Below, piece by piece: positions 40,796-51,215 of a DNA stretch of 64,000 nt (position 1 is its first letter; the number at the start of each line of letters is the position of its first letter). Source of the stretch: Siphonodentalium dalli (taxonomy: Eukaryota; Mollusca; Scaphopoda; Gadilida; Siphonodentaliidae). The stretch spans positions 114,555,195 to 114,619,194 of the forward strand of contig CP136065.1 in NCBI GenBank assembly GCA_032622095.1. Direction: 5' to 3'. The position numbers and the translations under genes were made by a program. The notes below the pieces were generated by a model. That model ran no database searches. It was not told the DNA's origin and saw only the letters and a program-made list of their open reading frames with translations.

Positions 40796-41850
40796 CGTCC
40801 GTGCGTGAGTCCGTACGTCCGTCCGATGTCTGTTCGTGTCATAACATGAACAGTAGTGCTCGGATCTCAATGAAATTAGGTATGGATGTTCACTATTATG
40901 AGGACATTAAATAGAGGGTTCCATCGTTTTGTTTGGATTTTCCATTCTAGAGTTATTCATCTTTGTTTATCTGGAAATAGTGGCTTTTTGGTCCGTCTGG
41001 TGTCTGTTCATGTCGTAACTTCAACAGTTGTGCTGGGATCTCAACCAAATTTGGTGTGGATGTTCACAACTATGAGGACATTAAATAGAGGGTTCCATCG
41101 TTTTGTTCTGATTTTCCATTCTAGAGTTATTCATCTTTGTTTATCTTGAAATGTTGGATTTTTGGTCCATCTGGTGTCTGTTCATGTCATAACCTGAACA
41201 GTAGTGCTCGGATCTCAATGAAATTTTGTATGGATGTTCACTACTATGAGGGCATTCAATGGAGGGTTCCATCGTTTTGTTCGGATTTTCCATTCTAGAG
41301 TTATACATCTTTGTTCATCTGGAAATGTTGGCTTTTTTGTTCGTCCGGTGTCTGTTCATGTCGTAACTTCGACAGTTGTACTGGGATCTCAATGGGATTT
41401 GGTATGGATGTTCACTACTATGAGGACATTAAAAAGAGGGTTCCATCGTTTTGTTCCGCTTTTCCATTCTAGAGTTATTCATCTTTGTTTATCTGGAAAT
41501 GTTGGCTTTTTGGTCCGTCTGGTGTCTGTTCATGTCGTAACTTCAACAGTTGTGCTGGGATCTCAATGGAATTTGGTATAGATGTTCACTGCTATGAGTA
41601 CATTCAATAGGGGGTTCCATTGTTCTGTTCTGCTTTTCAATTCTAGAGTAATTCATCTTTGTTTATCTGGAAATGTTGGCTGTTTGATCCATCCGATGTC
41701 TGTTCAGCTCATAACTTGAACAGTAATGCTCGGATCTCAATGAAATTTTGTATGGATGTTCACCACTATTCTCTGAGGACATTTAATGGCACATTCAAAT
41801 GTTTGTTTTGGTTTTTTGTTCTATAGTAGTTATTCATCTTTGTTTATATG
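40796..41850 (-). mobile_element. Hairpin-family tandem array, inverted copy of 25420-26346
   Basis: About five ~190-bp units in the opposite orientation (CCATTCTAGAGTTATTCATC, AGAGGGTTCCATCGTTTTGT), preceded by GTCCGTACGTCCGTCCG. The terminal hairpin is missing, replaced by the abutting MITE at 40670-40793. Plus-strand ORFs 40886-41581 translate the repeat. Confidence 0.85.
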
Positions 41851-41924
41851 AAAATGCTGATTTCTGGGTCCATATGTCTGAGTATAGCCATCATAAGTTA
41901 TTTTGCATATTATGGAGCTGATAG

Positions 41925-42255
41925 TTATGCCCCTGTAATTGGTACAGGTTTTAATATGCCAGTTTTGGTCTCTTTTGGTACTTCTCTATTTGAATATATC
42001 ATGTTTATGATGATCATGATTATTGGTGCAGTTTCTTCTATGCTATATTTGAGGTGTTCGACGGTCATAATTCCAGCAAGGTCGGCCGCCTTGTTTAATT
42101 TAAGCTTATTGATAACCATTTTAATTTCATGCACTGTAACTGGTTCTAATGATGGTTTATTAGAACAACATATTTGTTCAATAGCTTCAATATCTGTTGA
42201 TGTTGATACTTGTTTGTGGAATGTGTCATCAAATCTATCAGCAGTTTTTAGTTCT
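41925..42255 (-). pseudogene. Non-LTR retrotransposon (LINE) reverse transcriptase fragment
   Basis: An open stretch of about 110 codons resembles the N-terminal part of LINE reverse transcriptases, with the pattern VHEIKMVINKLKLNKAADLA, a VEHLKY segment and REVPKETKTGILKPVP. It ends at a stop after the PITGA segment. No catalytic Asp box, endonuclease or tail is present, so it is a dead fragment. Confidence 0.75.
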
Positions 42256-42259
42256 GATA

Positions 42260-43640
42260 GTCATTTTCTCAGCACCATATTGGTGTCCATCTATTTCAAT
42301 GCATTCAGTGACTGAGCTCTTTATGAGTCTGTTTACTTATTAGTTTGTAAAATAGCACTTGATCATTGGATGCATTGGCTTGAGAAATGTATGTTCCATA
42401 AAATAATTCATGACAAAGTAGCCATAGTTATTCCCTATTATCTGCAAAAGCCACTCCGCAATAATCAATATAGTAACCCAGAAACATTCCATCACATTCA
42501 AACTGGTTTTGATTATTATACTGCTACAAGTATATCTATTATCTGGAACAAACTGCTAAATACTGTATCAGACAGGCCAGAATTGATGAAGCTCTCCACA
42601 ACTGATAATTCAGGAGTATCCCAACTGGCCCCACTTTCATGATGCATACACTGTTGTTTTGAAGTTTGTTATTTCTCGATATGTGTAATAATAGGTGGCC
42701 CCGAAACACGTGGTCAAATGGAGGGTCTCGGATAAAATTGCGGATGAAGATTGATAACTCTAAAATCAAGTGGTAATATGGTCAAATTTTGTGATACTTT
42801 AGTGATAATACGGCCATATTTAGTTGAACAAAATGTTGATAAATAACAAGTTTTGGGAAATTTGATACCATAGTTGACGTTGGTTAGCATTATTTTGTTG
42901 CAATAAATCGATTCTGATAACTAAAGCATATTCTGAAGAAATGTGGGTTGTTGCTGTATCTTGATGGGATGGGAACCATCTGATCAGATTGAGTACCTTT
43001 AAAATTCTACATTGGAATGGTCTATTATTCATGGGGGTGGGGGTGGGGGGTGAATGAGCAGACAACATATATATGAAAACTTATAAAAGATAATACAAGT
43101 GCAGAACGATTATACTATTAATTGGTGGGAAATGTTCAGATAATAGGTTGTTTAATTTATTATCGGAAATTTCCCAATAAAGGGAACAATGGCTATGAGT
43201 ATAGAAAGGGTATATTAAAGATTATATTGTCAACAGATTCCATTATTCATTCTGGGTATGGATCTTTCACAACAATATCTTGATTGAGTCCAATTTTGTT
43301 TTTACCTGAGTTATGGCCCTTAGTTCTGAGTTATGGTTCGTTACTGTAGTTTTTTCATGTTTAGTGATTCTCAGTCGAACAGATTCTTTCTTATGGGCAA
43401 TAAAACTCAACCAGAAGGTAGACCAGAACGCAACCCTTGTTGGTATGTGAGTTAGTTGTCATGTGCGACAGTTGTACACAAAAAATTGGGTCCGCCAGAC
43501 TTTCTAACCAGAGTTATGCCACTTGTTTCTATTTATATAAATTTTATGTCCATTAGCACGATAACTTGATCAAACAAATTTCATTCATATTTAGTATATT
43601 GATCTCTCATAACAATATCTCCATTGAGTTAGAAAACCAT
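42260..43640. other. Intergenic, partly repeat-derived
   Basis: 42740-42800 and 42980-43020 share words (GATAACTCTAAAATCAAGTGG, GATTGAGTACCTTTAAA) with the inverted repeat at 45849-46330. 43290-43560 has degenerate GAGTTATGGCCCTTAG phrases typical of the hairpin-family arrays. No gene. Confidence 0.45.
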
Positions 43641-43644
43641 TTAC

Positions 43645-43975
43645 ATCTCTCATTCTGATCGTCACCAAACTTCATATGGATCTTCGTGGGTGACCGCTAT
43701 ATGAGAGCCTCTAATTTTAACCGAAATTTGTTAAAAAAAACATGGTGCCAGTAGCCATCTTGGATTTCAAATTTGGATCTATAGGCACACATACCCTGCA
43801 GCCCGCATTTATTTATCACTCTAGATTGGTGCCAACGAATTTGAATGACTTTTGATGAAAAACATGGCCGCTATCTTGTATTTTACTCTTTGCTTGACAA
43901 AATCCTTTGGCAGACAATACAGACCACATCCCTCATCACCAAACTTCATATGGATCTTCATGATGTTGTTGTGTT
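43645..43975 (+). repeat. HINE-like units, truncated
   Basis: Two units: ACCAAACTTCATATGGATCTTCGTGGG, GTAGCCATCTTGGATTTC, and again AACATGGCCGCTATCTTG. Termini are not seen. Confidence 0.75.
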
Positions 43976-44279
43976 GTACACCATATTGTGTTGCTGTATA
44001 CGACGATAACATAACCTATCCATATTTGATATGAATAAAATGATTGAGAGATTAACGACTACACGCATTCCATTGAAGTTGAATTAATTTTTGGGTTTTT
44101 AAAGGGACCCAATGCAACTCAGTGGGTAAATGTGCAAAAATGATAGAAGTGTGTAAAAAACATCACCATTAAAGAAGGACAATAGATAAACTTTATCTTA
44201 TAATCATCGCTAATGTAGTAAGAACAAATATTTTAATCTGAATATGATTTTCAGAATATTTTTCAAAGCTTTGACCTTT

Positions 44280-45452
44280 TTAGCTCAACTTTACTTTGTA
44301 AAGTTTGAGCTATTGCCATGGCTTGGTATCTGTCGTGCGTGTGTGCATGTGTGTGTGCGTGATTCGTCAACAATTTCATTCAGCACGGGCTACAGTTCGT
44401 CCCTTTGGTCCGATTATTATGAAATTTGTCATGGATGTTGACATTGACATGTAGATGGGAACGAGTCATTTTGGGATCATTCGGAAGAAAAACATGGCCG
44501 CCAGCAGCCATCTTGGATTTCAAAATTCAATCCATTAGCACGGGCTACAGGCCGTACTGTTCATCTTATTGTCATGAAATTTGTCATGGATGTTAATATT
44601 GACATGTAGATGGGAAACGAGTAATTTTGGGGTGATTCGCCAAAAAACATGGCCGCCAGCAGCCATCTTGGATTTTACTCTTTGTATGACTAAATTCTTT
44701 AGCACGGGCTGCAGATCGTACCTTTAGTCTGATCATCATAAAATTTGTCATGGATATTAACAATGACATGTAGATGGGAACGAGTAATTTTGGGGGTCAT
44801 TTGGCCAAAAAACATGGCCGCCAGCAGCCATCTTGGATTTTACTCTTTGTATGACTAAATCCTTTAGCACGGGCTACAGGTCCTACTTTTAGTCTGATCT
44901 TCATAAAATTTGTCATGGCTGTTGAAATTGAAATGTAGATGGGAACGAGTCATTTTGGGGTCATTTGGCCAAAAAACATGGCCGCCAGCAGCCATCTTGG
45001 ATTTTACTCTTTGTATGACTAAATCCTTTAGCACGGGCTACAGGTCGTACCTTTAGTCTGATCATCATAAAATTTGTCATGCTGTTGAAATTGGAATGTA
45101 AATGGGAACGAGTCATTTTGGGGTCAGTCGGACAAAAAACATGGCCGCCAGTGGCCATCTTGGATTTCAAAATTTAATCCATTAGCACGGGCCACAGGTC
45201 GTACTGTTCGTCTGATCATCATGAAATTTGTCATGAATGTTAACGATGACATGTAGATGGGAACGACTCATTTTGGGGTCATTCGGCCGAAAACATGGCC
45301 GCCAGCAGCCATCTTGGATTTTACTTTTCTCTTCATGTCTATAAACTAGTATTAGACATTCAACTTTCCACATTCCTAATCGCTCCATTGACTGTAATAC
45401 ATTAAATTATTCCCTTTCCAAGTTGAGCTACAGTGTCATTGACACTTTCATT
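44280..45452 (+). mobile_element. HINE/Helentron-like element with six ~160-bp units
   Basis: Starts with the hairpin TTAGCTCAACTTTACTTTGT...AAGTTTGAGCTA and ends with AGTGTCATTGACACTTTCAT. Six units begin at AGCACGGGCTACAG (44381, 44536, 44701, 44867, 45033, 45185), each with AAAACATGGCCGCCAGCAG and CCATCTTGGATTTTACTC. Confidence 0.85.
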
Positions 45453-45845
45453 TAATCTTATTAGACTTCGTTGGTAATTCCACTGTAACAGCAATGTATA
45501 CATAACAATGGTTTTGACATGCAAAATCTCTTGATTGGAGCGTTATTAGTAAAAGAAAATAAGAACAAATCTATTTATTCAATATTCATGAACTTGTTGA
45601 TGTTAGTTGTACAAACATTAATTTTTTTCACATTTACCCACTTGCGAGGGCCTTGAGCCTTTGAACATGGTAAAAAAAAAGACTTATCTAATGACTAATT
45701 ACCCTTGGCACATCACCAAACAGAATACAAGCTAACTTGTATTTATTATGAGTGGTTAAATTTAGAGACAATTCACACTGAGGAATTCATCAAATATAAA
45801 CAATTATAACGAGGGTATTAATGACAATACATGTAATTAAATTTG
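45453..45845. other. Intergenic, nothing recognised
   Basis: AT-rich sequence between a HINE-like element and a large inverted repeat. Confidence 0.5.
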
Positions 45846-45848
45846 TTT

Positions 45849-46285
45849 AAAAGTACTCAATCCGATAAAACTCCTCTCAATTACTATTTCAATGGCTTCG
45901 GGGGTCAAAAATATTTGATTCGAGTCGAGGAAGTCACCCATCAAAGCTCAGATTTGTTAGATATCGATTTTATAAATCTATTATTTTTCATTATCGGGAA
46001 TACTTTCTGGCCCAGATCTCAGTCAAAATTGCGTTATTATTACCACTTGATTTTAGAGTTATCCATCCTTGTCTGTTTGAATAGAGTTTTGGTGTACAAA
46101 TCTCGAGCAGGATACGAAATTGACGGCAATTATTAGTACTCATCTCGAGAACATAACAAATTTCAAAAATCAATATCTAATAACTCTGAGCTTTGTTTGA
46201 TGGGTTCCTCGACTCGAATCAAATATTTTTTACCCCCAAAGCCAAAGAAATAGTAATATAGGACCCTCTGATCGGATTGTTGTTG
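45849..46285. repeat. Large inverted repeat, arms ~125 bp
   Basis: The left arm 45849-45975 (AATCCGAT, AAAATATTTGATTCGAGTCG, AAAGCTCAGATTTGTTAGAT) is inverted at about 46158-46285 (ATCTAATAACTCTGAGCTTT, CGACTCGAATCAAATATTTT). The loop contains TACCACTTGATTTTAGAG, which is also found inverted near 42755. Confidence 0.85.
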
Positions 46286-46479
46286 TTGGAATCTGTTGAG
46301 ATGGGGACCCTCTGTTCGGATTGAGTACCTTTAAGTATGTACAGGTATGTAACTATTAAAAGGCTGCTTGGCTACAGAGTCGCCCGATTGTGGTTTCATT
46401 TCAGAGCAGAGGCTATATGGAAATATATTGTATGGAATAAAAACTGTCTTCTAACTGAGCTGCATACAGTTAACCAAAT

Positions 46480-46535
46480 CTGAACGAGAGGCCGATCACG
46501 ATCGGCAGATGTTTAACCCATACCTTGGCGACAGC
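46480..46535. repeat. Left member of a distant inverted pair
   Basis: AGGCCGATCACGATCGGCAG and ATGTTTAACCCATACCTTGG are inverted at 53888-53943, 7.4 kb away, with few changes. The CCGATCACGATCGG core is itself palindromic. Confidence 0.8.
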
Positions 46536-46539
46536 GATG

Positions 46540-47960
46540 AGCTATTTTCATATATCCTTACCCCATCCTTTTCATGAGTGCAAAACTTTAAACAATTCAC
46601 ACCTTACTATTAATTCACAAGTGAAATCACACTTATTGGGCACCTTGCTCACATTAACACAATGTTAACAGACGTGGCTTTGATTTCAACCTATTAGTGA
46701 CTCCAACACAGATACATGTATGTCTTATAGAGTTATAAGTCTAATTAAGCTCAATCCATAGTCGGAGAGAAGCATCATAGCTGTTAAATATCAAATAGTT
46801 AAGAAATTAGGTAGATAAACATCATAGCAACTCAATTTATCTATTTATTACATTGGAACATGAGACATTACATATTGTGTGGGTTTTTTTATTATCATTG
46901 CTATTTTTTTTTTTATAATATCTTGTGTCAGCTGCATATTAAAAATTCATAGCAACCTATTAATATTTCACCACTAAAAAACAATCAATACCTGATCAAC
47001 TATAGAAGTGAGGGATGTATAGACCTGGATATAAAATATGATTGCTAATGATTGGATATAAATGTTAATTTTCTTGTAAGTTGATCATTAGAAAGATATG
47101 TTTGTGAACAGTTTAAATATAATTAAAGTTAAGGTTAATATTATCACAACCATTCGATCGAAACCAAAATCTATACAGGTGAAGAATGTGTCATGATTAT
47201 CACAGATGTGATTATTTATAGAGTAATCATGCAAAAAATATTTAGCTATCACATTGTGTCAACAGGATTGGTGAAGGATGTTAATATATTTAAGCAAATA
47301 AACCAAATGACCCTCACTATGCAGGTTAGAGGTGTGTTATCATAAACTGTGCCAGAACTATAAACATAATCAATGGAAATATTTGAGTTATCAAATTGGA
47401 TAGTAAGGGGTTAATCTTACCCAAACTAATGAACTGATAAACACAGAGTAGTCAACAAAAAGCATGTCATTGGATTTAGAAACCCATACAATAAGTCAGT
47501 CTCAAGAATCCCAGCACTGTTAATATTATCCTGTAGCCCAAATGCAATTGAGGGAATTTCAAAATAAGACATATGCTCTAATGATGAATTTCAATTGGTC
47601 ATTTCTTGAAACACTGACTGAACCTGGCTCAAAGTTAAAGTGATAATTTAATATATGTCTATCAGATAATATGAGTCAATCGAATGGGTTAATTTTAATC
47701 CCAAATCCATGCAAATTAAAAGTGGATCACCATCAACATGTACATAGAATAGGAGAATGATCAAATAAAAAACACCAGAAGACCATATGATGTGTGCAGA
47801 GGGTTAATAATTTTCAATGACATCATATGATGGAACTAAGGAATGCTGTATTAATTATTTTCTAAGTTATAACAACAGTGTCTCTGTAAACAATAATGCC
47901 ATGAACTGCATGGTTTCAACAGAGAACAGAACTGGAATATAGAGTCTAACATCAATCAAA
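46540..47960. repeat. Diverged units of the 'CCAAAATCTATACAGGTGA' repeat
   Basis: Old, poorly conserved units (near 47160, 47300, 47690: ...ACCAAAATCTATACAGGTG, GTTAATATTATC) lead into the clearer array at 48240-48790. No gene. Confidence 0.45.
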
Positions 47961-48239
47961 GTTTGACAGATGTTTATATTAAGTCTGCAGGTCACTGTGT
48001 CCAAAGCAATAAATTATCTCCTTCCAATAACACAGGTGTGTGTTGTGTCTTGTTCCATTCAAATTTAATAGTGCATGGAAAAGATGTATGAATTATAAAG
48101 GGCCATAACTCTGTTAATATATACCGGATCAAACCCATATTAGCACTTGATCTGTATTTAGGGGTCAGAAATTCATATACCAAAATTGGTGTCGATAAGA
48201 TGAAAAATGTTTGAGTCATCCTGGCTTGGATGAATTCTA

Positions 48240-48790
48240 TTTAAAAACAAGAGTGGAAAGGGTTAACTAAACAATACCAAAATCCATACAGATGAAGAAC
48301 GTGCTAAGAAAGACCTAGGTAAGAAATATGAGGCAGATCAGAAGAAAATTGTTTGACTTTGATACATCGGATAGCATTTGTGAGCAGGGTTAATTATTTT
48401 CTAAACCGATCAACCAATCGATACCAAAAACTATACAGGTGAGCCATGTGTCATCATAAACCTGCATATAAAATATGAACACAATGGGTAAAAAAATACA
48501 TGAGTTATGGCATCAGATAGAATATGACCAGGTATGGATGGAAAGTGTTAATCATTTCTAAACCGATCAACCGATCGATACCAAAAACTATACAGGTGAG
48601 GGGTGTGTCATCATAAACATGCATATAAAATTTGAACATGATCCGATAAAAACTACTCAAGTAATCGAATCGGAAATCGGATAGCAAGTGTCTACGGACA
48701 GACGGACAGATGGACGGACGGACGAACGACGGATGGTTGAACCGGATGTCGGTATTATGTGTACCATACATGGTATGGGTACACATAAAA
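48240..48790 (+). mobile_element. Hairpin-ended tandem-array element (GATACCAAAAACTATACAGG)
   Basis: Units near 48275, 48420 and 48575 share GATACCAAAAACTATACAGG and GTGTCATCATAAAC. They are followed by a GGACAGACGGACAG tract and the terminal hairpin ATGTGTACCATACATGG...ATGGGTACACAT (48756-48789). Confidence 0.8.
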
Positions 48791-50070
48791 AACTAAAAGT
48801 TGAAATACATGTATAACTTCAAATTGGCACAATGGCAAAACAAATTTAAGAGATACAACCAAGGATGTATGATTCTATGTTGAAATATGGTAATATTATA
48901 TATACTCTTCCAAAATGACTAACTGATCTCAAAAGCGTACATGTGCAGGTTCCCATGCCAAATCAGGGCTTATATTTCGGCAAGAATCCAAATCTAGATT
49001 CTCGTAAATATTCTCGCAAATCACCATGGATTCTCGTGAAAAAGTATGTATGGATTCTCGCAAAATCAGATGAAATATATGCCCTGCAAATTTTAATAGA
49101 ATTGACTGGAAAATGACGGAATACAGGCTTGGACAAAAGATGCGTCCCAGGATGTACGATTCTACATTGAAAAGGGCAATAATTATTAAATCAGCCAAAA
49201 TGAGTCCAACCCAACTCAAAATCGCAGGTGTGCAGGTTCCCATGCTGGTTGACATCTGTGCAAAGTTTAAAAAAAAATTAACAGAAAATGACAGAATCAG
49301 GCTCGGACAAAGTTCCGGATGAATACACGGATGAGGGTTAATACTATAGTCTTTTGACGGACAATAAGTACACAAATTTGATATGGTCATGGTTTTAATG
49401 TGTACCCATACCATATTATGGTACACATAGTGTCGATGGTCGTATTGACCACTGGTCATTCGTCAGTCCGTCTATTTACAATTTGCGCATGGTGTGATAC
49501 CTCAGGCCAAAAATATTTGAGCTTTGGGTTTCCCGACCGACCCTATTTTAAACCCCCTAACTCAAAAAATTTCATAAAACACAAAAAACACATTTAAGCA
49601 TCTCAGAATAAGTTGATTTCTTAGTAAAAGTATGGTGCAATATTAACATCTATACAAAAATAATCAAAAGTAGTTTTATGTCAATCTTGGAGAGTAAAAT
49701 ACGCACATGAAAAGTAATAACATATGTCAAAATAACAAAAAATAATTTCAGGCCTAACTACCGACCCAATTTTTTTCGGCTTATAACCCAAACCAAACAT
49801 TTAATTTTCCTTGGCCCCAAAACATGTATGAGTCCAAAATACAGATCAAGTTCGAATATGGGTTTGATCAGTGTTTTTTTTATTTGGAGTTCTGGCCCTT
49901 TTTCGAAAAAAAAATAATGTTTTTTTATTTAGAATTACTGAATCTCAATTTTTTTTTTAAGTTTGTTTTTAATAACTTAATAAAAACAAAAATTCTTCAA
50001 TGAAATTACCGAGACTCATTTAAACATCTTCTCGGGAACCACTATGCTGACTATGCTGATCAATCTGACA
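48791..50070. other. Intergenic with a second copy of the ATGTGTACC hairpin
   Basis: 49398-49430 holds GTGTACCCATACCATATTATGG, inverted to ATGGTACACA, like the hairpin at 48756. Diverged duplicates of AAATTAACAGAAAATGACAG-type sequence lie at 48950-49320. No gene is supported; the minus ORF 48929-49459 has no recognisable domain. Confidence 0.45.
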
Positions 50071-50075
50071 CAGTG

Positions 50076-50188
50076 TGAAGGGGCCTTGGATGGTAGGTAC
50101 TTTCCACCTTTCGACCTCTCACCTTCTGCCCCCCCCCCCCCCTCGATTTGAAAATATTAACCCCTTTTATCCATCACCTTTGTCGTCT
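50076..50188 (+). repeat. Direct repeat, copy 1
   Basis: GAAGGGGCCTTGGATGGTAG through a C-run to TCGATTTGAAAATATTAACC, near-identical over ~110 bases to 51092-51205. The C-run lengths differ. Confidence 0.95.
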
Positions 50189-50413
50189 ACTAAATAGATA
50201 AAGGCTGAAAAATAAACCATGGTTTATTAAATAAACGTGCTAAAATAGCTTCATTTTAGCACATGCTAAAATAAAGCAAGAACGGCTACAGCTATCATAA
50301 TAAAGTCACATGCTCAGAACTTCAACCGAAAAACTTGCAATCGATTTTAATTGTTTCCTAAAGAATTCCCCATTAATTTCCTGATCCCATTTAAACAAAT
50401 TTAATAGACGATA

Positions 50414-50991
50414 AAGGGGTACTGTACGCCATTTTCATTAAATTTCCGGTAACAACAACTATCTAATATCGATAATATATAGAAACATAAGTAATTTGAG
50501 TCGAAGATGTATTCTGTAAACGCTCAGGTTAATAGGCTATCTTAAAATTTAATAATTTAAAAGTTAATAATTTGATATAAATTGAATTTATGACTGGAGC
50601 CATAAAATGGCGTCAATTAAATTACGAATTTCCGTAATCAAACAAAGTAATTGAGGGATACTGGGTTGTTAAACCGATCGCACACACGATCGCTTAAACT
50701 ATTATGATGATACGGGGAGAACACTCAAGCCACTCACTGACCAGCGACGATACAATAATTTAAATGATTATATGGGATTAGTATGCCTATAATATAACTT
50801 TTATTTAATTCATTTGGTTGAAAACTGTACAAAAATTAACGACAATTTGTATTTTTGCATTCCGGTAAATTTGTCATCCGTAACACTACTTCGTACTCAA
50901 CAGACTTTCAAATAATGAAAAAATTGTTACCTTATTCTCCGACTCGGAGACTATAGAACCCAACAACAACATTTGGCGTACAGTACCCCTT
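50414..50991. mobile_element. TA-flanked MITE, 578 bp
   Basis: Termini AAGGGGTACTGTACGCCA and its inverse, flanked by TA (50412-50413 and 50992-50993), consistent with a Tc1/mariner-type target. No ORF. It lies between the two direct repeats at 50076 and 51092. Confidence 0.85.
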
Positions 50992-51091
50992 TAACTACTT
51001 TTAAACTTCGGCGATGGATAAAAACAATACCCATAAAGTTTGACGAGATAGGTTTATTTCGCTCGTATGATTCAGCAAATGGGGGCCGAGC

Positions 51092-51205
51092 TTTTGAAGG
51101 GGCCTTGGATGGTAGGTACTTTCCACCTTTCGACCTCTCACCTTCTGCCCCCCCCCCTCGATTTGAAAATATTAACCTCTTTTATCCATTCCATATCATT
51201 GAACC
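51092..51205 (+). repeat. Direct repeat, copy 2
   Basis: Second copy of the 50076-50188 sequence, ending just before the HINE-like element at 51216. Confidence 0.95.
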
Positions 51206-51215
51206 TTTTCCATTA

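Noticed and set aside
40886-41581. Plus-strand ORFs with repeated RGFHRFV and [10 protein letters not shown]
   Set aside because: They are translations of a ~190-bp tandem DNA repeat; the peptide repetition follows the DNA unit, and the same words appear in inverted copies at 25.5-26.1 kb.
41848-42315. 155-codon plus-strand hydrophobic ORF as a membrane protein
   Set aside because: It is antisense to a LINE reverse transcriptase fragment; its hydrophobicity is a complement artefact.
48929-49459. 176-codon minus-strand ORF
   Set aside because: No recognisable domain; spans diverged repeat units and one end lies in a palindromic transposon terminus.
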